Shown piece after piece: positions 35,795 to 45,164 of a stretch of 64,000 nucleotides of DNA. The DNA is from Acidimicrobiaceae bacterium (GTDB taxonomy: Bacteria; Actinomycetota; Acidimicrobiia; Acidimicrobiales; RAAP-2), in NCBI GenBank assembly GCA_027315005.1, contig DAHUZT010000088.1, positions 1 through 64,000 of the forward strand, written 5' to 3'. The position numbers were made by a program, and so were the translations under genes. The first letter of the stretch is position 1, and each line of letters begins with the position of its first letter. The notes under the pieces were generated by a model that saw nothing but the letters and a program-made list of their open reading frames with translations, did not search any database and was not told where the DNA came from.

Positions 35795-37162
35795 CTACCG
35801 CCCGCCCGCTGTCTCGATGGCCGGCCCGTCGGCACCGAGCAGGGCCGGCGCTCGGAACCAGGCCAGGGCGCAGATGGCCAAGGCCATGCCGGACCCTGAG
35901 ACCACCACGGCCCGGACCGAGGTGGCCGACGCCATCCAGCCGGCAGCCAGGAGACCGAGGGGGACCGTTCCGCCGAAACCCATGATCCACAGCGCCATCA
36001 CCCGGCCTCGAACACTGTCGGCGATGTGGGCTTGCAGCGTTGTGGAGAGGGCGGTCACCGTCACGAAGTAGGCGTAGCCGAGCAGGAAGACAAACGGATA
36101 GGCCACCCCGATGGTGCCCGCCAGACCGAACGCCAGCAGAAAGACGGTGAAGCCGGTCAGACCCCAACGAATGAGCGTGGCCCGCTTCACCGTCACGAAC
36201 ACCGATCCCACCGAGACGGCTCCCAGCGCGGCTCCCAGACCGAACAAGGCATACAGCAAGCCGTACAATGAGCCGGCCGGATCGATGTGGACATCGCGTG
36301 CCGCGATGACGGGCATCAATCCGATGAAGGGCAGGCAGAAGAAGGACACCAGGGCGATGGTCACCAGGCAGTACCGGACGAGGGCGTCTTGCCTGGCCAC
36401 GGCCAGTCCACCGAGAAGGCGCGACAGTCCCGAAGGGACTCCCGGATGGCCCGGTTCGTCTGTAGTTCGGATGAGTTTCGCCCGGGCGATGACGTAAATG
36501 GCGAACCCGTAGGTGACTGCGTTGAGGGCGAAGATCCCCGAGGGGTGGACCACGGCCAGTAGAAGGCCCCCGATCGCCGGACCGATCACCCTGGACAGGT
36601 TCATCTGCGCCGACTGCAGCGACACCGCACCGGGAAGATCGCGCCGGGGTACGAGGACCGGGAGGACCGCCGAGAAGACCGGGGCATTGAGGGCATTGCC
36701 GACGCCCACCGCCAGGACACACGAGAACACCACCAACGTCGACGGGTGGCGCTGATATGCGGCCCATGCCAGCAGAGCGGAGAAGGCGAGCTGTTCCACC
36801 TGGCAGAGGACGAGCAACCGCTTGCGGTCTACAAGGTCGGCCAGCGCCCCTCCCACGATGGACAGGAGGAACAGTGGACCCAATTGGGCGAAGCCGATGA
36901 TGGCGACGTAGGAGGCCGAGTGGGTGAGCTGGTAGGCGAACACTCCGAGCGCGATGTTCTGCATCCACGTGCCCACATTGGATGCGAACGTTCCCAACCA
37001 CACCGATCGGAACGCCTGGTGGGCAAGCGCCCCCCGTGCACTTCCCGGGGTGTAGGGAAGATCACCCTCGAGTTGAGCGTCGTCGGACTGATCGAGATGG
37101 GCCTCGGGAGCGCTCTTGCTCCAGACGGGTCGGTCGCCCGGACTCCGTTCGGTCGTGCTCAC
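35795..37162 (-). CDS. MFS transporter, DHA3/enterobactin-exporter-like
   Basis: A 455-residue major facilitator with about twelve membrane segments after a 60-residue hydrophilic N-terminus. Family features include RSVWLGTFASNVGTWMQN at helix one, GGALADLVDRKRLLV (the motif A loop) and GVGNALNAPVFSAVLP at helix four. This is the pattern of the EntS/MFS_3 group, which export siderophores or drugs by proton antiport. GTG 37162 overlaps the SDR stop by 4 bp (GTGA), which sets the start. It is the last gene in the acyl-CoA dehydrogenase-SDR-MFS operon; a transport role for the same metabolite is possible. Confidence 0.88.
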   Translation of the reverse strand: MSTTERSPGDRPVWSKSAPEAHLDQSDDAQLEGDLPYTPGSARGALAHQAFRSVWLGTFASNVGTWMQNIALGVFAYQLTHSASYVAIIGFAQLGPLFLLSIVGGALADLVDRKRLLVLCQVEQLAFSALLAWAAYQRHPSTLVVFSCVLAVGVGNALNAPVFSAVLPVLVPRRDLPGAVSLQSAQMNLSRVIGPAIGGLLLAVVHPSGIFALNAVTYGFAIYVIARAKLIRTTDEPGHPGVPSGLSRLLGGLAVARQDALVRYCLVTIALVSFFCLPFIGLMPVIAARDVHIDPAGSLYGLLYALFGLGAALGAVSVGSVFVTVKRATLIRWGLTGFTVFLLAFGLAGTIGVAYPFVFLLGYAYFVTVTALSTTLQAHIADSVRGRVMALWIMGFGGTVPLGLLAAGWMASATSVRAVVVSGSGMALAICALAWFRAPALLGADGPAIETAGGR

Positions 37163-38001
37163 GCCATGGTGGCCGCGATCTGTGCCTGCACCCTGCGCAT
37201 ACCCCGGAGCCACCGTTCGCGGTCCCCCGCCCGTCGCTGCTCGTACTCGGCCACCACCGGATGCGGAAGGATGAGAAAGCGTTCGGCGGCGATACCGTCG
37301 AGAACGGCGGCCGCCACATGCTGAGGTTCGAGCATCCCATCGCGGCCGGCGGTGGCCTTGGCCAGCTCGCTGTCACCCACCGGGTCGCGATCACTGTCGC
37401 TAGTGCGGTCGCGGTCACCGGCCCCGGTCATGGCCGTCCACACTCCCTGCGGGCAGAGGCACGACACCTTGAGACCGGCGTCGCCATGGGTGATTGACAG
37501 CCATTCGGCCAGTGCCACCACCGCATGTTTGGTCACCGAATAGGGCGCCGACCCGAGCTGGGTCAGGAGCCCGGCGGCCGACGCGGTGTGGACCAGGTAG
37601 CCCTCCCCCCGGTCCAGCATGGACGGCAGGACCGCCCGGACGGCATAGATGTGGCTCTGGACGTTGACCGCCCACATCCGCTGCCAGTCGGCATCGGACA
37701 CCTCGACCCCACCACCGACCAGGATGCCAGCATTGGCACAGAAGACGTCGACCGGGCCAAAGGCGCGCACGGCGGTGTCCACCAGGGCAACGACATCCGT
37801 CTCGACCGAGACGTCGCAGCGTACGCCGATGGCGGGCGGGCCGCTGCTCGTCAGCTCCGCTGCCACCAGCTCGGCCCCATGACCGTCGAGGTCGGCCACG
37901 ACCGTTCCCTTCGCCCCGGCCGCGGCGAAGGCCCGGCACAGCGCACGGCCGATCCCGTGGGCGCCGCCGGTGACAACCACCACCCGGCCGGCGATCTCCA
38001 C
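37159..38001 (-). CDS. Short-chain dehydrogenase/reductase
   Basis: A 280-residue classical SDR. The cofactor site is VVVTGGAHGIGRALC, DLDG sits at the second strand, CDVSVETD, ANAGILVGGG is the NNAG-like block, HTASAAGLL holds the active-site Ser and YSVTKHAVVALAEWL the Tyr-x3-Lys. It uses NAD(P) to oxidise or reduce a hydroxyl. GTG 38001 is preferred because GGGAGGGG lies six bases upstream; TTG 38007 would overlap the acyl-CoA dehydrogenase stop. Coupling to that gene suggests a place in lipid or acyl chain breakdown. Confidence 0.9.
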   Translation of the reverse strand: MEIAGRVVVVTGGAHGIGRALCRAFAAAGAKGTVVADLDGHGAELVAAELTSSGPPAIGVRCDVSVETDVVALVDTAVRAFGPVDVFCANAGILVGGGVEVSDADWQRMWAVNVQSHIYAVRAVLPSMLDRGEGYLVHTASAAGLLTQLGSAPYSVTKHAVVALAEWLSITHGDAGLKVSCLCPQGVWTAMTGAGDRDRTSDSDRDPVGDSELAKATAGRDGMLEPQHVAAAVLDGIAAERFLILPHPVVAEYEQRRAGDRERWLRGMRRVQAQIAATMA

Positions 38002-38003
38002 GC

Positions 38004-39290
38004 TCAACCCCTCCCGCTCGCCCGACGCTGCATGGCGTCGGCGTACTTCTCGAGGTCCGGATCGGCAGCGAAGAGCGGGGCGAACTTGTCGCGAGCTCGC
38101 TCGCGCATGGAAGGAAGGTAGTCGGACGGCCAGAACCCCTCGTGGGGGGTGTACCCCTTCAATACGTTCCGGGCCACGGTCACCTTGTGGACCTCGTCGA
38201 CCCCGTCCATCACGCTCATGGCCGGTGCGCCGTTCCACAGTGCCTGCAGGGGTGTGAGGTCGGTCACCCCCAGCGAACCGAAGATGTGGATGGCCCGGTA
38301 CGCCACATCTCGCAACACCTTGGCCGCCGTGTACTTGCAGGCGGCGATCTGGGTACGGGCCTCGGCGGTGCTGGAGTTGTCGATGGTCCATGCCGTCCAC
38401 AAGACGAGCAGCCGGAGCATGTTGATCTCGGCGTAGGAGTCCGCCACCGCCTCCTGCACCATCTGGTGCTCGGCGATCAGCTTGCCGTGCGACTGCCGGC
38501 TGAGAGCCCGCTCACACATCATGTCGAAAGCCCTCCGGCACTGGGCGATGGCCCGCATGGCATGGTGGATGCGACCGCCGCCGAGCCGTCGCTGGGCCAG
38601 TACCCTGGCTCCGTCCTCGGGACCGAGAAGGTGGTCGAGCGGCACCCGGACCTCGTTGTAACGGATGTGGTCGTGGTGTCGGGGTTCGTCCATGATCTCC
38701 ACCCCGGGGGCGTCCCGAGGAACGATGAAGATCCCGTTTGTGCACATGACGAAGATGATGTCGGCATGCCGTCCTGCGCTGGTGAACCACTTCTCGCCGT
38801 TGATGACCCACTCCCCGCCGTCACGTACCGCGGTGGTCACGAACAGGTTGGGGTCGGAGCCACCTTGGGGCTCGGTCATCGAGTAGGCCGACCAGAGCTC
38901 CTGGTTCATCAGGGGAACCAACCAGCGCTCCTTCTGCTCCTCGGTACCGTAGGCAGCCAGGATCTCCATGTTGCCGGTGTCGGGGGCCTGGCAGCCGAAA
39001 ATGGCCGGAGCGCTGCCGTAGCGGCCCAGGATCTCGTTCACCAGGGCCAGCTTCAGCTGCCCGAATCCGGGACCGCCCAGCTCCTCGTCGAGGAAGATGG
39101 CCCACAGCCCACGGGCCTTGATCTGGTCCTGGAGCGGATCGACCAACGCGCGCATGTGCGGGTCGTGCCGACGCATGCGGACCGCGTAGGGGAAGATCAG
39201 CTCCAACGGCTCAACCTCCTCACGGCAGAACCTGGCCACCCAGTCGAGCTGCTCTTGGAACTCCGGATCCGTCGAAAAATCCCATGCCAC
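38004..39290 (-). CDS. Acyl-CoA dehydrogenase
   Basis: A 428-residue flavoprotein. Its N-terminal helical domain is LDWVARFCREEVEPLE. The FAD block is WSAYSMTEPQGGSDPN followed by WVINGEKWFTSAG. The C-terminal helical domain includes HQMVQEAVADSYAEINMLRLLV in part and FGSLGVTDLTPLQALW. It belongs to the FadE-like subgroup close to ACAD10/11 (MSVMDGVDEVHKVTVARN). It would insert the alpha-beta double bond in an acyl-CoA and hand electrons to electron-transfer flavoprotein. First gene of a three-gene operon (ACAD, SDR, MFS). Confidence 0.95.
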   Translation of the reverse strand: MAWDFSTDPEFQEQLDWVARFCREEVEPLELIFPYAVRMRRHDPHMRALVDPLQDQIKARGLWAIFLDEELGGPGFGQLKLALVNEILGRYGSAPAIFGCQAPDTGNMEILAAYGTEEQKERWLVPLMNQELWSAYSMTEPQGGSDPNLFVTTAVRDGGEWVINGEKWFTSAGRHADIIFVMCTNGIFIVPRDAPGVEIMDEPRHHDHIRYNEVRVPLDHLLGPEDGARVLAQRRLGGGRIHHAMRAIAQCRRAFDMMCERALSRQSHGKLIAEHQMVQEAVADSYAEINMLRLLVLWTAWTIDNSSTAEARTQIAACKYTAAKVLRDVAYRAIHIFGSLGVTDLTPLQALWNGAPAMSVMDGVDEVHKVTVARNVLKGYTPHEGFWPSDYLPSMRERARDKFAPLFAADPDLEKYADAMQRRASGRG

Positions 39291-39402
39291 GCGCAGGCCC
39301 TTTCGTTGTCAGCCGGACGCCCGACCGATCAGCTGGATACCCGACCATGATGCCCCGCTGAGGAAGGTCCCGTTGCCGGAGCTTCGATCCGCGCAGGCTG
39401 TA

Positions 39403-39438
39403 GTGTCATCAGCCGTGTCATCAGCCGTGTCATCAGCG
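39403..39438. repeat. 12-bp tandem repeat, GTGTCATCAGCC x 3
   Basis: Three near-perfect 12-bp copies (the last ends in G) in the 329-bp divergent gap between the acyl-CoA dehydrogenase and GH2 genes. A position upstream of both genes could influence either promoter. The gap shows nothing else. Confidence 0.85.
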
Positions 39439-39619
39439 GTGGCTACCGAGGCGCGAGCATCACTCGGGGTGGGCTGCAGACCGATCGCTGACCAGGGGGA
39501 AGGGTGAACGCCGCACGACGATACGGTTGGACCAGATGAGCCCCGACCGCAGCCACATCGGCACCGGTCCGAACGGACCGCTGTCGGCACCCGGTGGGGA
39601 CGGTTCGCCTGGGGAGGGC

Positions 39620-42001
39620 ATGTCCAGGCGCAGGTTCCTCGCGGGGGCGGCCGGCGTGGTGGGATCCGTCGGTCTCGCCGGTTGCTCGGTGACCCATGCC
39701 AATGCCTCCGCCAGTTCGTTGACCGGTCACCGTGGCCCAGCGGCACGGACCGAGGAACTCGATACCGACTGGCTCTTCGGAGGACTGCTCTCGCCGGGAA
39801 GCACCAACCCCAACTTCGACGACCGCGCCTTCGCCCGGGTCAACCTCCCCCACACAGTCACCCCACTCTCGTGGCGCCACTGGGACCCGACCAGCTGGGA
39901 ACAGGTCTGGATCTACCGCCGGCACTTCAACCGGCCGGCGAACTTCACCGGTCTGCGAGTATTCGTCGACATCACCGCGGCCATGACCAACGCGGGACTG
40001 ACACTGAACGGCGAGGCGTTGGCTCCTCACGAAGGAGGGTATCTCCCCTGCACCAGGGAGATCACCACGCTGGTGACCGAGCATGACAACGTGCTCGCCG
40101 TGGCCCTCGATTCAAGGTTTCAGCTCGATGTGCCGCCAAATCGCCCAGCGCCATACAGGTCGTCGTCCATCGACTTCTACCAGCCGGGAGGGCTGTACCG
40201 ACACGCTCGGCTTCGGGCGGTCCCTTCGACCTTCATCTCCGATGTCTTCGCAAAGCCAGTCGACGTCCTGTCGCCCTCCCGTCGGCTGGTGGTGAACTGC
40301 ACCATCGATGCCGAAGCGGTCCCCGCCCATCCCCTGTCCGTCGAGGTGTCGCTCTCGGATGCGACGCACACGATCGGGGCGGTGACGGCTCCGGTGCGGG
40401 TCACCGCGGCCGGAACGGTGTCGGTGGACATCGAGCTCGGCGATCTCGGATCGATCACCCTGTGGGATGTCGATCAACCCCAGCTGTACGACGTGACGGC
40501 CACGCTCGTCTCCGGCGGCACCGCCATCCACGATCATCGATGCCGTGTCGGCTTCCGCGAGGCGACCTTCACCGAGGAAGGGTTCTTCCTCAACGGGCGC
40601 CGATTGAAGATCTTCGGCCTCAACCGCCATCAGTTCTACCCGTTCGCCGGAGGGGCCATGGCCGATCGCATCCAACGCCGGGACGCCACCATCCTTCACG
40701 ACGAGCTGAACTGCAACATGGTCCGCTGCTCGCACTATCCACAGTCGGAGGCGTTCGTCGACGCCTGTGACGAGCTGGGCATGTTGGTGTGGGAGGAGGC
40801 GCCGGGATGGGGCTATCTGGGTGACTCGGCGTGGTTGGCCGCGGCTCGGCAGAACGTGCAGGACATGGTCGAGCGTGACCGCAACCATCCTTCGATCGTC
40901 ATCTGGGGAGCCCGCCTCAACGAGTCCCCCAACAATGTCTCCTTCGACACGGCGATGAAGGAGCTGGTCGACTCCCTCGATGGTTCACGCCCCACATCCG
41001 GGGCCACTGACGGTCTGCTGTACACCGACACGAACGCCGAATACGTCATGGACGTCTTCGCTTACGACGACTACACCCAGGCGAACGGCCAGGCTTCGCT
41101 GCTTCCCCCTCGTAGCGGTCTGCCCTACCTGGTGACCGAGGCGGTCGGCTCGCTGTCGGGACCTTCCACCCACTACCGGCGGACCGACACCGAGTCGATA
41201 CAGCAAGGCCAGACAGTGGCCCATGCCCTGGTCCACGACATCGCCGCCTCCTCAGATCGCTACTGCGGCCTCCTCGGATGGTGTGCCTTCGACTACTGCT
41301 CCGGACAGGGGTTCGCCTTTGGCGGCGTCAAGTACAACGGGGTCTGCGACATCTTCCGGGTTCCCAAGCCTGGAGCCGCCATCTACCGCTCCCAGGTCGA
41401 TCCGGCAGTTCGCCCGGTGATCGAGCCGTCCTTCTACTGGGACTTCGATCCCCCATCGCCACCCGACGGTCCGGGCACGGGTGCCGTCGTCTGCTCCAAC
41501 TGCGACTATCTCGAGTTCTCCGTCGACCGAAAGATGGTGGCCCGGGCCACGCCGGACCGAAGCCGGTTTCCCCACCTGCAGTATCCGCCGACCACCGTCG
41601 ATCTCAGCCCGAGCGGATCGGGGTCGCCCGTGCTTCGTATCGATGGGTTCGTCGGCGGGAGGAAGGTGCTGACCCGGGTCTTCTCGTCCGACCATAGATA
41701 CGACCGTCTGAAGGTCGAGGTCGACGACGAACGCATAGTCGCCGACGGCTCCGACGCCACCCGGGTGGTGTTCCGGGCCGTAGACAGGTTCGGGGCACCG
41801 CGTCCCTTCGTGACCGGCGTGGTCACCCTCGACCTCTCCGGTCCGGCTCACCTGGTCGGGGACCGATCGTTCGACTTCGCAGCGGCAGGCGGAGTGGGGG
41901 CGGTGTGGGTGCGCTCGCTCGCGGCCGAACCCGGCCGGGTCGTGTTGACCGCCACACACCCGGTCCTCGGAACCGGGCAGGTGGTCGTCCGGACCGTCTG
42001 A
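39620..42001 (+). CDS. Tat-exported lipoprotein glycoside hydrolase family 2
   Basis: About 793 residues. The N-terminus MSRRRFLAGAAGVVGSVGLAGC combines a twin-arginine signal with an LAGC lipobox, so it is a Tat lipoprotein anchored outside the cell. Then follow the GH2 sugar-binding domain (WIYRRHFNRPANFTGLRVF in part), an immunoglobulin-like domain and the TIM barrel. GLNRHQFYPFAG, the acid/base Glu 435 in IVIWGARLNES and the nucleophile Glu 507 in YLVTEAVGS fit beta-galactosidase/beta-glucuronidase-type enzymes. C-terminal DUF4982-like domains follow. GGGGAGG lies just before ATG 39620; ATG 39527 and 39536 are open alternatives. Confidence 0.9.
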   Translation: MSRRRFLAGAAGVVGSVGLAGCSVTHANASASSLTGHRGPAARTEELDTDWLFGGLLSPGSTNPNFDDRAFARVNLPHTVTPLSWRHWDPTSWEQVWIYRRHFNRPANFTGLRVFVDITAAMTNAGLTLNGEALAPHEGGYLPCTREITTLVTEHDNVLAVALDSRFQLDVPPNRPAPYRSSSIDFYQPGGLYRHARLRAVPSTFISDVFAKPVDVLSPSRRLVVNCTIDAEAVPAHPLSVEVSLSDATHTIGAVTAPVRVTAAGTVSVDIELGDLGSITLWDVDQPQLYDVTATLVSGGTAIHDHRCRVGFREATFTEEGFFLNGRRLKIFGLNRHQFYPFAGGAMADRIQRRDATILHDELNCNMVRCSHYPQSEAFVDACDELGMLVWEEAPGWGYLGDSAWLAAARQNVQDMVERDRNHPSIVIWGARLNESPNNVSFDTAMKELVDSLDGSRPTSGATDGLLYTDTNAEYVMDVFAYDDYTQANGQASLLPPRSGLPYLVTEAVGSLSGPSTHYRRTDTESIQQGQTVAHALVHDIAASSDRYCGLLGWCAFDYCSGQGFAFGGVKYNGVCDIFRVPKPGAAIYRSQVDPAVRPVIEPSFYWDFDPPSPPDGPGTGAVVCSNCDYLEFSVDRKMVARATPDRSRFPHLQYPPTTVDLSPSGSGSPVLRIDGFVGGRKVLTRVFSSDHRYDRLKVEVDDERIVADGSDATRVVFRAVDRFGAPRPFVTGVVTLDLSGPAHLVGDRSFDFAAAGGVGAVWVRSLAAEPGRVVLTATHPVLGTGQVVVRTV

Positions 42002-42170
42002 CGGTTATCCCAGAACTCGGACGGTCGTGTCGTCCCCAGGGTGGTGCAGCCGTCGATTCGCAGACGGTCACCCAAGAGCAGGGATGCCGAGCCGTCGCGG
42101 ATGTGCGCGCCTCTCGATTGCGGCAGAGTTGGGGCAGACTAGGGACACCGACCTCGAGGGAGACATCCAG

Positions 42171-42317
42171 ATGACCAGCATGCCCTTGGGGCAGCAGTGC
42201 CCGGGCAGGCTCCAGTGCCAACCTGCCCGCCGCCTCGGCGGGTGGTCCGCTCGCCGCTCGACCACTCCAAGCCTCCGGGAGTTCCGCGACCGGCGATCCG
42301 ACAGGCCGAGCAGATGA
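42171..42317 (+). CDS. Possible 48-codon leader ORF before ABC exporter
   Basis: ATG 42171 is preceded by GAGGGAG at good spacing. The frame (MTSMPLGQQCPGRLQCQ, then Arg-rich) ends with a TGA overlapping the ATG of the ABC ATPase by 4 bp. A translated leader coupled to a transporter gene is common for drug-responsive exporters; here it is inference from position only. I see no attenuator stem with certainty. It could also be chance in GC-rich DNA. It lies in a 312-bp gap otherwise empty. Confidence 0.35.
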   Translation: MTSMPLGQQCPGRLQCQPARRLGGWSARRSTTPSLREFRDRRSDRPSR

Positions 42318-43273
42318 TCGAAGCCCGCGGGCTGACCAAGAACTACGGCGCCACGACTGCAGTCGACGGGTTGACCTTCGACGTGCGGCCCGGGATGGTC
42401 ACAGGGTTCCTCGGGCCCAACGGCTCGGGAAAATCGACGACGATGCGCATGATCATGGGGCTCGACCACCCGAGCGCCGGTGCCGTGACGGTCAACGGGA
42501 GGCGCTACGGTGAGCTGCCCCGCCCTCTCTGCGAAGTCGGAGGTCTGCTCGAGGCCAAGGCCATCCACCCCGGGCGGAGTGCCTTCAACCACCTCTGGTG
42601 TCTGGCCCAGACCAATGGAATTCCTCGATCCCGGGTGAACGAGGTCATCGAACTGGTCGGTCTGCGCGACGTGGCGCGGCGGAGAGCGGGAACCTTCTCT
42701 CTCGGAATGGGGCAACGACTCGGTATGGCGGCGGCACTCCTCGGAGATCCTTCAGTCCTCCTCTTCGACGAGCCGGTCAACGGTCTCGACCCCGAGGGCA
42801 TCCGATGGGTCCGGAACCTGTTGAAGGGACTGGCCGCCGAAGGACGCACCGTCTTCGTGTCCAGCCATCTGATGAGCGAGATGGCGCTCACCGCCGACCA
42901 TCTCATCGTGATCGGCCGCGGGCGACTGATCGCCGATCTTCCGGTTGCGGAGTTCATCGCCCAGAGCTCACGCCAGTTCGTGCGGGTCAGGAGTCCCGAA
43001 GCGGATCGCCTGGCCGCCGCCCTCCGTAATGCCGGAGCCTCCGTGCTGTCGGAGCCGGACGGTTCGCTGGCCGTCACCGGCTTGCCCATCTCCAGCATCG
43101 GGGTCGAGGCCGGACGCAGCGGGGTGGTCCTCCACGAGCTCTCCCCCCAGGCGGCCTCCTTGGAGGAAGCCTTCATGGAACTCACTCACGACAGCGTCGA
43201 ATACCGGGGCGACCTCCTCGGCGACCCGGCTCTCGGCGACCCGGCAGGTTCGATCCCGAACGGAGCACGATGA
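42314..43273 (+). CDS. ABC transporter ATP-binding protein
   Basis: A 319-residue ATPase. Walker A is GPNGSGKSTTM, the Q-loop region is EVGGLLEAKAIHPGRS, the signature is FSLGMGQRLGMAAALLG, Walker B is VLLFDEPVNGLDPEG, and the H-loop is SSHLMSEM. The pattern, including the GLLE...HPGR segment, fits actinobacterial drug-resistance (DrrA/BcrA-like) exporters. A C-terminal accessory region of about 90 residues follows. ATG 42314 marks the conserved start. It overlaps the permease gene by 4 bp. Confidence 0.93.
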   Translation: MIEARGLTKNYGATTAVDGLTFDVRPGMVTGFLGPNGSGKSTTMRMIMGLDHPSAGAVTVNGRRYGELPRPLCEVGGLLEAKAIHPGRSAFNHLWCLAQTNGIPRSRVNEVIELVGLRDVARRRAGTFSLGMGQRLGMAAALLGDPSVLLFDEPVNGLDPEGIRWVRNLLKGLAAEGRTVFVSSHLMSEMALTADHLIVIGRGRLIADLPVAEFIAQSSRQFVRVRSPEADRLAAALRNAGASVLSEPDGSLAVTGLPISSIGVEAGRSGVVLHELSPQAASLEEAFMELTHDSVEYRGDLLGDPALGDPAGSIPNGAR

Positions 43274-44115
43274 GCGCTACCTCACCGGTGACGACAGCGC
43301 CCACGTCCCAGGCCGCCGGCACCGGTGCCTCCCCCGGAGACCTGTCGGTGCGCGGGGTACTGGCCTCGGAATGGACGAAGCTGCGGTCCGTCCGGTCGAC
43401 CGTGTGGAGCCTGGCAGCCTTGGCCGTGGTGACCATCGGGCTCGGTGCCTTGGTCAGCGCGGTGACCAACAATCGGTGGCGAACCTTCTCGTTCGCCGAC
43501 CGGCTGACCTTCGACCCGACGAGCCGGAGCCTCCGTGGAGTCTTCCTCGCCCAGTTGGCCATCGGGGTCCTCGGCATCCTGGTCATCACCAGCGAGTACG
43601 GCACCGGCATGATCCGTTCCACCCTGAGCGCCGTACCCAACCGCCCTCTGGTCCTGGCGGCCAAGGCCATCGTCTTCGGGCTGGTGGCTCTGGTGGTGAG
43701 CGAGGCGGTGACGTTCGTCGCCTTCCTGGTGGGACAGTCCCTCTTCACCAGTCCCGTCCCGCACGCCACCTTGGGACAGCCCGGCGTGCTGCGGGCGGTG
43801 GTCGGCAGCGGTCTCTACCTAGCCGTCCTCGGGCTGCTGGCCCTGGGCATCGGATCGCTGATCCGGCACACCGCAGGCGCCATCAGCACGTTCGTCGGGC
43901 TGCTGCTGATCCTGCCGCTGCTGCTGCAGGCCTTTCCCACCTCGGTGCAGACGGCACTCGGCAAGTACCTTCCCCTGACGATCATCCAGGCCATGATCAG
44001 GGTGCAGCCCACCCCGAAGGCCTTCGCCCCGTGGGCCGGACTGGCCTTGCTCGGTGGTTACACGCTGGTGGTGCTGCTCGCGGCCGGAGTCCTGTTCGTC
44101 AAGCGGGACGCGTGA
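43270..44115 (+). CDS. ABC-2 type permease
   Basis: A 281-residue permease with about six membrane segments. The N-terminal amphipathic segment GVLASEWTKLRSVRSTVWSL is the elbow helix typical of actinobacterial ABC-2 permeases, and ITSEYGTGMIRSTLSAVPNR, in part, is the conserved coupling loop. With the ATPase it forms an exporter, probably for a hydrophobic small molecule or peptide antibiotic (family knowledge). ATGA overlap upstream and GTGA overlap downstream place it in the middle of a three-gene operon. Confidence 0.92.
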   Translation: MSATSPVTTAPTSQAAGTGASPGDLSVRGVLASEWTKLRSVRSTVWSLAALAVVTIGLGALVSAVTNNRWRTFSFADRLTFDPTSRSLRGVFLAQLAIGVLGILVITSEYGTGMIRSTLSAVPNRPLVLAAKAIVFGLVALVVSEAVTFVAFLVGQSLFTSPVPHATLGQPGVLRAVVGSGLYLAVLGLLALGIGSLIRHTAGAISTFVGLLLILPLLLQAFPTSVQTALGKYLPLTIIQAMIRVQPTPKAFAPWAGLALLGGYTLVVLLAAGVLFVKRDA

Positions 44116-44972
44116 CCCTCGACGACAATTCCGATCAGGTCCACTTCTGGAACGAGCTGGCAGGTCCCCTCTGGGTGGCGCACCAGAACGAAACGGACCG
44201 TCTGACCGGACCCTTCGGCGAACAGGCCATCGAGCGGGCTCAACCGGTCGATGGCGACCAGGTGCTCGACGTCGGATGCGGTTGCGGCTCGACCACCCGA
44301 GTGCTCGCCGCGGCGGTCGCCCCTTCGGGGCGCGCGATCGGAGTCGACGTGAGCCGGGTGATGCTCGAGCAGGCTCGTCACAGTGCCGCTGCGGCTGGGC
44401 TCACCAACCTCGAATTCATCGAGGGCGACGCCCAGTGCGACCCGTTCGGCAACGATCGGTTCGATCTCGTGTTCTCGCGGTTCGGCACGATGTTCTTCGC
44501 CGATCCCGTTGCCGCCTTCTTCAACCTGGGGGCCTCGTTGCGTCCCGGCGGCCGTTTGACCTTCGTCTGCTGGCGCGAACCCGCTCTGAACCCTTGGATG
44601 ACCGTTCCGGAACGTGCTGCACTCCGCTTTTTCGAGCTCGATCCGCCGGGAGCGGCCCAGGGGCCGGGTCCATTCGCGCTGAGCGCTCACGACCACGTAG
44701 CCGGCCTCTTGCGGGCCGCCGGGCTCGCCGAAGTCGAGCTGGTCACGGTAGCCAGAGAGGTGCTGGTGGTCGAGGGGTCAGAGGGCCCCGATCTCCACCG
44801 ATGGGCGCATCACCGTTTGGTAGCGGGGCCGGCTCGGGTCCGCTACCTCGAAAGCCCCACCGACGTTCAGGCACGAGCACGGGCGGACCTCATCGAAGCC
44901 GTGTCCGTTCACCGATCCGATGACGGGGTCCGCATGCCCGGTGCCGCCTGGTTGGTCAGCGCCCGCCGTTGA
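44112..44972 (+). CDS. Class I SAM-dependent methyltransferase
   Basis: A 286-residue methyltransferase. Motif I is VLDVGCGCGSTTRVLA, then AIGVDVSRVMLEQAR, FDLVFSRFGTMFFADP and LRPGGRLTFVCWRE. The last two blocks and the opening DQVHFWNELAGPLWVAHQN match a ubiquitous soil-bacterial UbiE-like group of unknown substrate. GTG 44112 overlaps the ABC permease stop by 4 bp, so it is cotranslated with the exporter; chemical modification of the exported compound is a reasonable guess. Confidence 0.9.
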   Translation: MTLDDNSDQVHFWNELAGPLWVAHQNETDRLTGPFGEQAIERAQPVDGDQVLDVGCGCGSTTRVLAAAVAPSGRAIGVDVSRVMLEQARHSAAAAGLTNLEFIEGDAQCDPFGNDRFDLVFSRFGTMFFADPVAAFFNLGASLRPGGRLTFVCWREPALNPWMTVPERAALRFFELDPPGAAQGPGPFALSAHDHVAGLLRAAGLAEVELVTVAREVLVVEGSEGPDLHRWAHHRLVAGPARVRYLESPTDVQARARADLIEAVSVHRSDDGVRMPGAAWLVSARR

Positions 44973-45164
44973 CCGGGATCGGCTGATCGTTTCCAAGTGT
45001 GGATCAGCCCAACGGGACGAGCGCAGCCAGCGCCTTGATCGGGTCACCCGATCGCAGCGACAGCGATCGGCCGCGGCCACGTCGCCCAACACCTGCTCGA
45101 CGTGGGCACCACAGCCCTTCCAGGATGGGCGGCCGCACCTCCTGCACGTCGTACGCCTACACAT
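44778..45164 (-). CDS. Small Cys-rich protein (CxxCG...WxGCGxHV type)
   Basis: The N-terminus MCRRTTCRRCGRPSWKGCGAHVEQVLGDV, in pieces, resembles small actinobacterial proteins with the motif C-x2-CG-x3-W-x-GCG-x-HV followed by a final CxC, as I recall them. These cysteines suggest zinc or other metal binding. The natural family is about 40-70 residues; here the frame stays open to 128 residues and its tail is antisense to the methyltransferase gene, so the true end may be lost through a frameshift. GGAGGT touches the ATG. It occupies the otherwise empty 318-bp gap. Confidence 0.5.
   Translation of the reverse strand: MCRRTTCRRCGRPSWKGCGAHVEQVLGDVAAADRCRCDRVTRSRRWLRSSRWADPHLETISRSRSTAGADQPGGTGHADPVIGSVNGHGFDEVRPCSCLNVGGAFEVADPSRPRYQTVMRPSVEIGAL

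Noticed and set aside
35403-37001. 532-residue minus-strand ORF
   Set aside because: A different frame across the MFS transporter gene and antisense to the amidohydrolase; no recognisable motif.
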